Source of the DNA: Novibacillus thermophilus
GTDB taxonomy: Bacteria; Bacillota; Bacilli; Thermoactinomycetales; Novibacillaceae
DNA length: 64,000 nt
Direction of reading: 5' to 3'
NCBI RefSeq assembly: GCF_002005165.1
Contig: NZ_CP019699.1
Coordinates: forward strand, 930,001 to 994,000
A model generated the notes under the pieces. That model had not been told where the DNA came from and did no database searches. It was given only the letters and a program-made list of their open reading frames with translations. Positions within the stretch are counted from its first letter, which is position 1. Each line of letters starts with the position of its first letter. The translations under genes were made by a program, and so were the position numbers. Positions 47,148 to 54,664 of this stretch are shown here, piece after piece.

Positions 47148-47459
47148 ATGTACGCTATTTTTGAAACAGGCGGCAAACAGTACAAAGTACAAGAGGGTGA
47201 CACCCTTTTTGTGGAAAAGCTGCCGGCCTCTGAAGGGGAGACTGTGCAGTTTGACAAAGTGCTGTTGGTCAAAGACGGCGATGAGGTCAAAGTGGGCACT
47301 CCCGTCGTAGATGGAGCGAGTGTTCAGGCAACCGTCGATGAACATGGTCGAGGGAAAAAATTGACGGTATTCAAGTATAAACCGAAGAAGAACTACCACC
47401 GTAAACAGGGTCACCGTCAACCTTACACGAAGATCAAAATCGAAAAAATCGAGGCATAA
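47148..47459 (+). CDS. rplU: 50S ribosomal protein L21
   Basis: A 103-residue ribosomal protein, [18 protein letters not shown] at the N-terminus and [19 protein letters not shown] at the C-terminus. ATG start with AGAGGAGG upstream. First gene of rplU-prp-rpmA. Confidence 0.98.
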   Translation: MYAIFETGGKQYKVQEGDTLFVEKLPASEGETVQFDKVLLVKDGDEVKVGTPVVDGASVQATVDEHGRGKKLTVFKYKPKKNYHRKQGHRQPYTKIKIEKIEA

Positions 47460-47468
47460 AGGCCGACC

Positions 47469-47798
47469 ATGGTTACCGTACAGGTTACACGCGATACAAT
47501 TGGTCAGTGGATACGGCAAGTGTCTATATCCGGTCACGCCCTATACGACGATTACGGGAAAGACATTGTATGCGCCGCTGTATCGTCGGTCTCGATTAAC
47601 ATATTAAACGCAATCGAAACCCTCTTAGACGTTTCTCTGGAGATGGAAGAGGGTGAGGACAGCATCGTGGCACGCGTTCCCGACATGGAGGAGCCCAATC
47701 GCGCTGAACACGTTCAACTGTTAATGGAAACACTTGTGTATTCCCTGAACGCGATCGCAAAGGAGTACCCTTCCTTCGTTTCGGTGAGGGAGTCGTGA
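47469..47798 (+). CDS. prp: Ribosomal-processing cysteine protease Prp
   Basis: A 109-residue YsxB/Prp protease. The catalytic His and Cys are visible in SGHALYDDYGKDIVCAAVS. Prp removes the N-terminal extension of L27, encoded next, before ribosome assembly in Bacillota. ATG start 9 bases after the rplU stop. Confidence 0.95.
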   Translation: MVTVQVTRDTIGQWIRQVSISGHALYDDYGKDIVCAAVSSVSINILNAIETLLDVSLEMEEGEDSIVARVPDMEEPNRAEHVQLLMETLVYSLNAIAKEYPSFVSVRES

Positions 47799-47837
47799 GA
47801 CGACGCGACGACTTAGATGTGGAAAGGAGTGAGCACC

Positions 47838-48128
47838 GTGTTGAAGTTGAATTTGCAGTTTTTTGCCCAGAAAAAGGGTGTCGGATCCACGAAGAACGGA
47901 CGCGACAGCATTTCCAAACGTTTAGGGGTTAAACGGGGTGATGGCCAGTTCGTATCCGCAGGCAGTATTATCGTGCGCCAGCGTGGAACGAAAATTTACC
48001 CCGGCGTGAATGTCGGTAAAGGCGGTGATGACACGCTGTTCGCGAAAGCGGAAGGTGTTGTCAAATTCGAAAGCTTTGGCCGCAACCGCAAAAGGGTGAG
48101 TGTATACCCGCGAAGCGTGGAAGCATAA
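47838..48128 (+). CDS. rpmA: 50S ribosomal protein L27 with cleaved N-terminal extension
   Basis: A 96-residue L27. The start [10 protein letters not shown] followed by [14 protein letters not shown] matches the Prp cleavage site, so mature L27 probably begins at the glutamine or lysines after FFA. GTG 47838 has AAAGGAG upstream; TTG 47841 is an alternative. Followed by a terminator. Confidence 0.97.
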   Translation: MLKLNLQFFAQKKGVGSTKNGRDSISKRLGVKRGDGQFVSAGSIIVRQRGTKIYPGVNVGKGGDDTLFAKAEGVVKFESFGRNRKRVSVYPRSVEA

Positions 48129-48138
48129 CGATCAAGAC

Positions 48139-48167
48139 GACCCCGGTGCCTGCCGGGGTTTTTTTGT
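48139..48167 (+). terminator. Rho-independent terminator after rpmA
   Basis: CCCCGG...CCGGGG hairpin with a short loop, followed by seven T. Confidence 0.88.
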
Positions 48168-48216
48168 GAGATCAGTTCCTGTACAATAAAGACGGAGAAG
48201 ACTTGAGTAGACGGGA

Positions 48217-48942
48217 ATGGTGGCGATGGCAGAAAAGCTTAAAAAAGCTTTTCGTGCGTTTATTCCATACGTCCCGGCAGTCGTGTGTTTTGTGGCATCA
48301 CTGTTCGGGGAAAAGGTGACGGCCGCTTTTCTTGTGACGACAGGCGTCGTATGCCTGACAGCGGTGGTTTGTGTACAGCAGCGCCGCGAGACACGCGATC
48401 AAGACGATTGGATCGCATGTCTTAACGTGAAGCGGCATGACTGGCTGAATCATATACAAGTGATAAAGGGATACTTGACTTTAAAGAAACATGACCGTTT
48501 ACAGCCGTACTTAGAGCACATAATGTCGGAAATTGAGCAAGAGAGTAAGATCTGTCACCTCGGATACTCTCCTTTGTCTCGCTACTTACTCACACGCCAG
48601 TTGCTCAACGACAGCATTCTCCACGTACATATTGTCGAGGGTCTCAAAATCGCAAACGACGGGCAAGGGGAAAGACTGATGAAGACGATACAGGAAGTCG
48701 AATCCTTTGTGCGCAACGTATACGCGAAAATTCCTGAGCCGCAAGCAAAAATTGAGATGACACTGGCTCCGTTCGAGGGAGGCATCATGCTCTATATCGA
48801 TTTTCCTGACCACTTCCGGCTCAGGAGAGCTTTAAGAGAAGCCGACTGGACTGGATTGCGCAACAAAGTGTCATCCCGTAACGGGGAAGTCTTCTTCCAC
48901 AAAGGAGACCTTGCGGCGGCATGCAGTGTGCGCATCGTTTGA
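48217..48942 (+). CDS. spo0B: Sporulation phosphorelay phosphotransferase Spo0B, membrane-linked
   Basis: A 241-residue protein. The phosphoacceptor helix KRHDWLNHIQVIKGYL (His near residue 74) matches Bacillus Spo0B, which moves phosphate from Spo0F to Spo0A. Unlike the soluble Bacillus protein, this one starts with two hydrophobic segments (about 15-28 and 34-52), so it is probably membrane-attached. The C-terminal kinase-like domain is degenerate, as usual. Followed by obgE as in Bacillus. ATG 48217 or ATG 48226. Confidence 0.9.
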   Translation: MVAMAEKLKKAFRAFIPYVPAVVCFVASLFGEKVTAAFLVTTGVVCLTAVVCVQQRRETRDQDDWIACLNVKRHDWLNHIQVIKGYLTLKKHDRLQPYLEHIMSEIEQESKICHLGYSPLSRYLLTRQLLNDSILHVHIVEGLKIANDGQGERLMKTIQEVESFVRNVYAKIPEPQAKIEMTLAPFEGGIMLYIDFPDHFRLRRALREADWTGLRNKVSSRNGEVFFHKGDLAAACSVRIV

Positions 48943-48984
48943 CGTGACGCGTTGGAGAAGGCGATGAAAGTAGGTGAACTCTGG

Positions 48985-50262
48985 ATGTTTGTCGATAAAG
49001 TAAAAGTATACGTAAAGGGAGGAGACGGGGGAAACGGAATAGTCGCGTTCCGTCGGGAAAAGTATGTCCCGAACGGCGGACCGGCGGGGGGTGACGGCGG
49101 CAGGGGCGGAGACGTCATCTTCGTCGTGGACGAAGGATTGAACACACTGATGGATTTGCGCTACCAACGTCACTATAAAGCTTCGCGGGGCGAACACGGG
49201 AGGAGCAAATCCCAGCACGGCAGAAACGCCGATCCGTTAAAAGTGAGAGTTCCCCCGGGAACAGTGTTGATCGACGACGAGACAGGTGACGTCATTGCCG
49301 ATTTGACGGAGCACGGGGAAGAGGCTGTCGTTGCTAGAGGCGGACGAGGCGGGCGAGGGAATACCCGCTTCGCTACTGCGTCCAATCCAGCTCCGAGTAT
49401 TTCAGAAAACGGAGAACCGGGGGAAGAGCGGTGGATCGTGTGTGAACTCAAAGTGTTGGCAGACGTTGGCCTGGTAGGATACCCGAGTGTCGGAAAGTCA
49501 ACCCTTTTGTCGGTCGTATCCGCTGCAAAGCCGAAAGTCGCCGCTTACCACTTCACGACCTTGAGCCCTAATCTCGGCGTCGTTGACGTAGGCGACGGCC
49601 GCAGTTTTGTCATGGCCGACCTGCCGGGGCTCATTGAAGGCGCCCATCAGGGGGTCGGTTTAGGCCATCAATTTTTACAGCATATCGAACGCACCCGCTT
49701 GATCGTGCACGTGGTGGACATGGCCGGTTCCGAAGGGAGAAATCCGTTTCTCGACTGGCAAAAAATAAACGAAGAACTGAAACTTTACCAACACAACTTG
49801 TCCGACCGCCCGCAAGTGGTAGCTGCGAACAAAATGGATTTGCCTGGAGCTCAAGAGAACCTGCACGCGTTTAAGGAAAAAGTGGGAGACGCTGTCCCCG
49901 TCTACCCGATTTCGGCCGTTACCCGGAAAGGGGTTCAGGAACTGATGTATCAAGTGGCAGATCGGCTGGACCGCCTGCCGAAACGGTCGCTTAGTCAAAA
50001 AGGCCGTACAACGGAAGGCAAAGTTTTTCGCGTGCCAGAGGAGGAAGCGTTTCGCGTGCGGCGAGACAATGATGCGTATGTTGTAGAAGGGCCGCGGTTG
50101 GAAAAGTTAGTTAAAATGACGAATTTTGGCCACCGTGATTCGATTGAGCGCTTTGCCCGCACGATGAAGCGAATGGGAGTGGATGCTGCACTGAGGGAGA
50201 AGGGTGCACGAGACGGTGATACGGTCCGAATCGGCGATTTCGAATTTGAATTTGTCGAATAG
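48985..50262 (+). CDS. obgE: GTPase ObgE
   Basis: A 425-residue essential GTPase of ribosome maturation and stress control. The glycine-rich Obg domain ([20 protein letters not shown]) is followed by the G domain ([27 protein letters not shown]) and a C-terminal OCT domain. ATG 48985 has AGGTGA upstream; the frame is open further upstream. In Bacillus, pheB follows directly; here about 4.7 kb intervenes. Confidence 0.97.
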   Translation: MFVDKVKVYVKGGDGGNGIVAFRREKYVPNGGPAGGDGGRGGDVIFVVDEGLNTLMDLRYQRHYKASRGEHGRSKSQHGRNADPLKVRVPPGTVLIDDETGDVIADLTEHGEEAVVARGGRGGRGNTRFATASNPAPSISENGEPGEERWIVCELKVLADVGLVGYPSVGKSTLLSVVSAAKPKVAAYHFTTLSPNLGVVDVGDGRSFVMADLPGLIEGAHQGVGLGHQFLQHIERTRLIVHVVDMAGSEGRNPFLDWQKINEELKLYQHNLSDRPQVVAANKMDLPGAQENLHAFKEKVGDAVPVYPISAVTRKGVQELMYQVADRLDRLPKRSLSQKGRTTEGKVFRVPEEEAFRVRRDNDAYVVEGPRLEKLVKMTNFGHRDSIERFARTMKRMGVDAALREKGARDGDTVRIGDFEFEFVE

Positions 50263-50372
50263 AGGCTAGGTTTCCATGTTGCTTAGCGGCACTGGCACAA
50301 GTCGTGAAAAAGTTAGACTCCCCTCTCCATGTGCCGATGCCATCAGAGTAACCGAGTTGGAGGGAATGACTG

Positions 50373-51083
50373 TTGGCGCAAAAAAAGAAGTCAAATTACA
50401 CTTTGGAAATCGTATTTGGCGGCTTGGTACTCGTCATCTTACTCGCGATCTTTGTCCCGTCGATCCTGGGCGGGTCGGATTCAGACGAATCGTCCCCGTC
50501 CATAGACGGGCCGAAGGAAGGGGTAGAGGTTCCGGTTGAAGAGCACGATCCTGTGCTGGGAGACGATGATGCACCCGTGACCGTTGTCGAATTTGTCGAT
50601 TACCAGTGTCCATCGTGTAAAGTGAGCGCGGAACAAACCCTTCCCAAAATAAAAGAGAATTACGTCGAAAGCGGTGAAGTTCGCTACGTGTTGAAAGACT
50701 TCCCGCTGTCGTCTCACCCGAACGCTGTCCCGGCTGCCGTTGCCGTCCGCGCGGCGGGGGAACAGGGAATGTACTGGGAGATGCACGACCTCGTTTTTGA
50801 AAACCAAAGTGAATGGGCGGAGTTAAGTGACGATGAACTGAACGACAAGTTTCTGTCCTACGCGGAAGAGCTAGGGTTAGACACAGAACAGTTTGCAGAG
50901 GACATCGAAAAGGATCAGTTAACAGATCGCGTGATGGCCGGAAGAAAATTGGGGGAAGATTTAGGTGTTCGGTACACGCCGACAATGTTTGTGAACGGCA
51001 AGGTGTACGAGGATCCTGTAGGCCCAGATGAACTCGAGGACATTATAGAAGAAGCGAAACGAACAGCGGACAGTTTGAAATAA
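50373..51083 (+). CDS. Thioredoxin-fold thiol-disulfide oxidoreductase (DsbA/BdbD-like)
   Basis: A 236-residue exported thioredoxin-fold protein. The signal-anchor (about 11-28: LEIVFGGLVLVILLAIFV) is followed by a DsbA-type domain with catalytic CPSC (C79 and C82) and a cis-Pro region YTPTMFVNG. TTG start with GGAGGGAATG upstream. Such proteins form disulfides in exported proteins; it lies immediately before the peptide-receptor locus but has its own terminator. Confidence 0.9.
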   Translation: MAQKKKSNYTLEIVFGGLVLVILLAIFVPSILGGSDSDESSPSIDGPKEGVEVPVEEHDPVLGDDDAPVTVVEFVDYQCPSCKVSAEQTLPKIKENYVESGEVRYVLKDFPLSSHPNAVPAAVAVRAAGEQGMYWEMHDLVFENQSEWAELSDDELNDKFLSYAEELGLDTEQFAEDIEKDQLTDRVMAGRKLGEDLGVRYTPTMFVNGKVYEDPVGPDELEDIIEEAKRTADSLK

Positions 51084-51107
51084 CTTAAAATAAAAAGCAG
51101 TCAAGGG

Positions 51108-51149
51108 ATAGACCGAGGAAACGTCTCTAATCCTCGGTCTATTATTTTT
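51108..51149 (+). terminator. Rho-independent terminator before the peptide-receptor locus
   Basis: Perfect 12-base inverted repeat ATAGACCGAGGA/TCCTCGGTCTAT (51108-51142) with an 11-base loop and a T-rich tail. Confidence 0.85.
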
Positions 51150-51172
51150 AGCGACGTTATTTTATAATTTTT

Positions 51173-51201
51173 TTGATTGGACTAAACTTTAGGAATATAG
51201 T
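51173..51201 (+). promoter_or_regulatory. SigA promoter of the Rap-like receptor gene
   Basis: TTGATT (51173-51178), 17-base spacer and TATAGT (51196-51201), about 85 bases before the GTG. Confidence 0.7.
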
Positions 51202-51284
51202 ACCATTGGGACAGCTTGCCACCTAAGTTAAACTAGAAATGAGTCATAACGTGTATAAATTTTAAGATAGGGGCGGTATTAGTC

Positions 51285-52385
51285 GTGATACGTGCGATTC
51301 CATTGGAGGGTGTGGTACATCAGTCGTATTTGAGGCGCTTGTGTGAAGAGATTGACAGAAATTTACGCGAGAACACGGATACGGGTGTATTCACTTTTTT
51401 GTACCGTTATTTTCAGACGTTATTGCAGCAGAGGCGGTTAGAGGAGCTTGAAGTGTTGATTGAAGCATTAGAATCGCATACGTTTACCGTTCATACCAAC
51501 AGGGTACACGCATTCGTCAATTACGTGAAAGCGTATTTGCGAAAGTCACAAGGAAATTTAAAAGAATCTGCTCATTGGTTCAGGGAGACATTAGTGAAAC
51601 ACGACGAACTTCAGCAAATCGGGATGGAGAATGTTGAGGTGGACTGCTACAAAGAACTGGGAAATTTAGAGTTTCACCAAAAGCTGTACAAATGTGCAAT
51701 AGATAAATATCAGTCTGCCATTAATCGTCTTCAGTTAAACGAAGACAGCCGTTATATGCTGGCGATCGTGATGTACAACATGGCGCTTTGCCAATATAAA
51801 CTAAAAAATTATCACCAAACACTCGAATATTTAAACAAGGTCATTCCCCTAGCAAAAGATACGAGTAATTCTTACTTACTTTTGGACACTCTAATTTTGA
51901 AATCGGCTCTGCTGTCCGAACATTTCAGACATTACGCTGAGGCGAATAAAATACTTGATCAGGCTTACGAAATTGCCCAGCGAAATCAACATTCGTCTGT
52001 CATGAACATCATTTGGAACAACTGGGGACATAACTTTTTTCACCTTAAACAGTATGTACTCGCGGAACAGGCCTTACAGCATTCCATCAGGCTTAGCCAC
52101 GAATCTAACGATCTGGAAGCCGAACTGCATTCCGGCTTGTTGTTAGCCGAAATATGGGTCGCTCAAGGAAGAGAAGCGGAGGCAAAACAACTTCTTAAGC
52201 GCGCCGTGGAAAATGCGTCCCATAATCGCCAGTACACGAAGGAGCTTCTCGACTGCCTAGAGCTGTTGGGACAATTGGAGACAGACGAGTCGCTGCGCCT
52301 CAAATACCTTGAAGATGCATACCAACTGGCCCTTAAATTAAAAAAACATCAAAAATCGACAAAGATTAAAAAAAATTTAACATAA
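51285..52385 (+). CDS. TPR-repeat peptide-receptor-like protein without HTH (Rap-like)
   Basis: A 366-residue all-helical protein with at least five recognisable TPR-type units, for example YKELGNLEFHQKLYKCAIDK, VMYNMALCQYKLKNYHQTLEY and IWNNWGHNFFHLKQYVLAEQ. Residues 1-65 form a helical N-terminal part with no helix-turn-helix and no signal peptide. Length and layout recall Rap proteins (about 375 residues), which dephosphorylate Spo0F or block ComA and are inhibited by imported peptides. GTG start; the repeat-peptide gene follows 78 bases downstream. Role as receptor for that peptide is inferred from family and adjacency. Confidence 0.78.
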   Translation: MIRAIPLEGVVHQSYLRRLCEEIDRNLRENTDTGVFTFLYRYFQTLLQQRRLEELEVLIEALESHTFTVHTNRVHAFVNYVKAYLRKSQGNLKESAHWFRETLVKHDELQQIGMENVEVDCYKELGNLEFHQKLYKCAIDKYQSAINRLQLNEDSRYMLAIVMYNMALCQYKLKNYHQTLEYLNKVIPLAKDTSNSYLLLDTLILKSALLSEHFRHYAEANKILDQAYEIAQRNQHSSVMNIIWNNWGHNFFHLKQYVLAEQALQHSIRLSHESNDLEAELHSGLLLAEIWVAQGREAEAKQLLKRAVENASHNRQYTKELLDCLELLGQLETDESLRLKYLEDAYQLALKLKKHQKSTKIKKNLT

Positions 52386-52399
52386 ATTAATAGAAAATA

Positions 52400-52426
52400 G
52401 AAGGAATTTGGATATTTTTGTCGAAA
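52400..52426 (+). promoter_or_regulatory. SigH-like promoter of the repeat-peptide gene
   Basis: GAAGGAATT (52400-52408) fits the SigH -35 RnAGGAwWW; after 11 bases GTCGAAA (52420-52426) fits -10 RnnGAAT in six of seven positions. Bacillus phr genes are typically driven by SigH, so this supports a pheromone role. Scored by eye only; a SigA match (TTGTCG-N16-TATCTT) overlaps it. Confidence 0.55.
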
Positions 52427-52463
52427 CAGTAAAATACACTATCTTGAAAAGGAGTTGTTCCAG

Positions 52464-52967
52464 TTGGTAGTCACTCGGTCAAAATGGATGTTGTGGTTGG
52501 CAGGTATCGTGGTGTTGACGGCGGCACTGGTCGGTCTTCAAGCAAAGTATGGATCGGTGGGCTCTGAAACGGCGAAGATCATGGTTCCGGGTCCCCATGG
52601 AATTGAAAAGCCGAAAATATTGGTTCCGGGTCCCCATGGAATTGAAACGGCGAAGATCATGGTTCCGGGTCCCCACGGGATTGAAACGGCGAAGATCATG
52701 GTTCCGGGTCCCCATGGAATTGAAACGGCGAAGATCATGGTTCCGGGTCCCCACGGGATTGAAACGGCGAAGATCATGGTTCCGGGTCCCCACGGGATTG
52801 AAAAGCCGAAAATATTGGTTCCGGGTCCCCATGGAATTGAAAAGCCGAAAATATTGGTTCCGGGTCCCCACGGGATTGAAACGGCGAAGATCATGGTTCC
52901 GGGTCCCCACGGGATTGAAAAGCCGAAAATATTGGTTCCAGGTCCTCACGGGATTGAAAAGGCTTAA
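52464..52967 (+). CDS. Exported precursor with ten tandem 13-residue peptide repeats
   Basis: A 167-residue protein: an N-terminal hydrophobic signal/anchor (residues 8-27), a short spacer, then exactly ten contiguous 13-residue units (residues 36-165) and a final Lys-Ala. Units are of two types, TAKIMVPGPHGIE (six copies: 1, 3, 4, 5, 6, 9) and KPKILVPGPHGIE (four copies: 2, 7, 8, 10); VPGPHGIE is invariant. No enzymatic domain. TTG 52464 has AAAAGGAG 9 bases upstream; TTG 52455 abuts the RBS. Sits just after a Rap-like TPR gene and under a SigH-like promoter, so it is a candidate multi-copy pheromone precursor. I know no named family for it. Confidence 0.85.
   Translation: MVVTRSKWMLWLAGIVVLTAALVGLQAKYGSVGSETAKIMVPGPHGIEKPKILVPGPHGIETAKIMVPGPHGIETAKIMVPGPHGIETAKIMVPGPHGIETAKIMVPGPHGIEKPKILVPGPHGIEKPKILVPGPHGIETAKIMVPGPHGIEKPKILVPGPHGIEKA
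52569..52958 (+). repeat. Ten tandem 39-bp coding repeats
   Basis: Ten in-frame 39-base units without spacers, together 390 bases. Two versions differ at the first codons (ACG GCG AAG ATC ATG versus AAG CCG AAA ATA TTG). CAT/CAC and GGA/GGG synonymous changes and a more diverged last copy (CCA GGT CCT) show recent duplication with some drift. Copy number could change by slippage or recombination. Confidence 0.97.
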
Positions 52968-53135
52968 CCGCTAGTCTGTTTTCTTGCGGATGATAACCTT
53001 AAAAAGAACTTTATTTTTACTAGTGATTGCGATAAAATTAAGAATAAGACAAGGAATATACAGGAAAAGGAAAAATTGTATCTTGTTGAGAATCGTGCTG
53101 GGGGACACTAACTGGAAATAGGAGGCCGTAACAAA

Positions 53136-54470
53136 ATGTCGCTAGAGCAGATAGAGCTGGGGAACATCATCCGCAAGAAACGCAAATCGCTCGGTTTGAC
53201 GCTGAACGATTTAGCGGGAGACAACATATCGGTTCCGACGATTAGTAACATAGAGCGCGGGGTCGTACACAATGTCAGTCAAGAGAAAATTGACTATTTG
53301 TTGGACAAGTTAGGTTTAGACGAGCAGGCCATTGAGCAAATGAAACAGTCTGATGTGGAAGAGCGGGAAGCGATCGAGTTTGAACTGTCCGTTATTCGTA
53401 ACTTGATTGAAACCCGCGTGTTTGACATCGCCCGCGAACGGATTTTAGCCTTGGAAAAGCAGGATGTTATTCACCATCACGAGGGTTTGTCGGCGCAGTT
53501 ACAACTGGCAAAAGGACATTTGTACCGCCGGCAAGATCAGTGGGATCGTGCGGCCCGCGCCTTTCGCAGAGTCATCCAAATGTCCAGAGAAGCGCAGTTA
53601 GATTCAAAAATGAATTTGGAAGCCGAGGCTTACTGTTATTTGGCCCAATGTGCGCTATATCACGATGAATATGAAAAGGCTTTAAGTTATGCCGATAAGG
53701 CGCTGAGCGCATTAAATAGAGAAGGGGATAAACCTTACCTGGAAGGCCGCATTTACTACGACAAAAGTGTCTTCCACTATTACCTGGAGGCGTACGCGCC
53801 CGCTTACGAATGCGTTCAAAAGGCGCGGGAAACCAGCCTAAAGGCGAAAGATATGCGTTTAGTCGCGTTGTCCTACAACTTAGAAGGGAATATTCTGAAG
53901 AAGCAAAAAATGTACAACCGAGCGACTTCCCTTTTTAAAAAGGCCGTAGACATTTGCACAACACACTTTCCCGACAGGGAACTCGCTAGTTTGCTCTTTC
54001 TGAATATGGGTGACAATTACTACAATATGAAAAATTACAAAGAAGCGTTGCGGAACTTTGAAGTCGCTCTTGACCTCGTGAAGGCCACCAAAGATAAAGG
54101 GATGCTAGGATTAGTCTACAGCTCCTTTGCCGAGGTGTACTTTGACCAGGGCGAGTATGAAAAAGCGGAGCATTTTGTAGACCAAGCGTTACCTTTGATC
54201 AAAAACAGGAATAACACCAAAACGATTTTGGAATATTTGCAATTTTTGTTGGTCAAAGCCAAACTCGAACTCCGTAAAGGAGACATTGATGCGTTTCTCT
54301 CCGTGTGCGAGGAAGGGATCCGCTTGGCACAAAAGAGCAAGAAATTTGACAAACAAAAGGAATTTCACTTTATTTTAGCTGAATATTACGATACAATTGG
54401 CAATAAAGAAAAATTTATACAGGAAACTGGTAACATGTACTTTGTCGAAAAGATGCGACAGGGAGGATGA
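53136..54470 (+). CDS. RRNPP-type regulator: HTH plus TPR domain
   Basis: A 444-residue cytoplasmic regulator. An XRE-type HTH (about 7-62: GLTLNDLAGDNISVPTISNIERG) is followed by a linker and TPR units (for example RIYYDKSVFHYYLEAYAPAYE, LASLLFLNMGDNYYNMKNYKEAL, GLVYSSFAEVYFDQGEYEKAE). This HTH-plus-TPR layout and length match NprR and PlcR-like receptors, which bind re-imported peptides. ATG with AGGAGG upstream. A 41-codon exported-peptide gene starts 5 bases after its stop. The target genes are not visible. High confidence in architecture; the peptide-sensing role is inferred. Confidence 0.9.
   Translation: MSLEQIELGNIIRKKRKSLGLTLNDLAGDNISVPTISNIERGVVHNVSQEKIDYLLDKLGLDEQAIEQMKQSDVEEREAIEFELSVIRNLIETRVFDIARERILALEKQDVIHHHEGLSAQLQLAKGHLYRRQDQWDRAARAFRRVIQMSREAQLDSKMNLEAEAYCYLAQCALYHDEYEKALSYADKALSALNREGDKPYLEGRIYYDKSVFHYYLEAYAPAYECVQKARETSLKAKDMRLVALSYNLEGNILKKQKMYNRATSLFKKAVDICTTHFPDRELASLLFLNMGDNYYNMKNYKEALRNFEVALDLVKATKDKGMLGLVYSSFAEVYFDQGEYEKAEHFVDQALPLIKNRNNTKTILEYLQFLLVKAKLELRKGDIDAFLSVCEEGIRLAQKSKKFDKQKEFHFILAEYYDTIGNKEKFIQETGNMYFVEKMRQGG
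54356..54384 (+). promoter_or_regulatory. SigH-like promoter inside the 3' end of the receptor gene
   Basis: AAAGGAATT (54356-54364) fits RnAGGAwWW and GCTGAAT (54378-54384) fits RnnGAAT exactly; the 13-base spacer is one longer than usual. It lies about 90 bases before the small peptide gene, matching the known arrangement of internal SigH promoters for phr genes at the end of rap genes. Confidence 0.6.
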
Positions 54471-54474
54471 TGTC

Positions 54475-54600
54475 ATGTTGAAAAAGTTAATTGTTTCCGC
54501 TGTGGTCGTTGCCCTTTTGACGTTACCGGTTACTGCCTTTGCGGCTGAAAGAGTGGTCGGCCACAGTTTTGCTCCTGGTCCAACTGTGAGTACTGAATAA
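54475..54600 (+). CDS. Exported signalling-peptide precursor (Phr/NprX-like), 41 residues
   Basis: A short protein with a classic signal peptide: MLKKLIVSAVVVALLTLPVT with AFA-A as a likely signal-peptidase site. The mature part ERVVGHSFAPGPTVSTE carries the candidate signal at its C-terminus. ATG 54475 follows GGGAGGATG and is 5 bases after the receptor stop, so the pair is cotranslated. Same size and layout as NprX, PapR and Phr precursors; it contains PGP, like the repeat precursor upstream. Confidence 0.85.
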   Translation: MLKKLIVSAVVVALLTLPVTAFAAERVVGHSFAPGPTVSTE

Positions 54601-54630
54601 TTGGCGTTCCAGTGAAACGTCACTTTCCTA

Positions 54631-54664
54631 AACCGTTTGCCTGCTCGGCGAACGGTTTTTTTAT
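54631..54664 (+). terminator. Rho-independent terminator after the peptide gene
   Basis: AACCGTTTGCC and GGCGAACGGTT (54631-54657) form a hairpin followed by eight or nine T. Confidence 0.85.

Noticed and set aside
52479-52949. Long minus-strand open frame (156 codons) through the repeat array, with other long frames on both strands
   Set aside because: A 39-base repeat without stops keeps several frames open at once. Only the plus frame from TTG 52464 has an RBS, signal peptide and sensible repeat unit.
52569-52958. Possible CRISPR array
   Set aside because: Units are directly adjacent without unique spacers and are in frame within a coding sequence; no cas genes nearby.
53050-53080. Third AAGGAATA element as a SigH site upstream of the HTH-TPR gene
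   Set aside because: The -35 lacks the purine at the first position and no good RnnGAAT lies at the right spacing.
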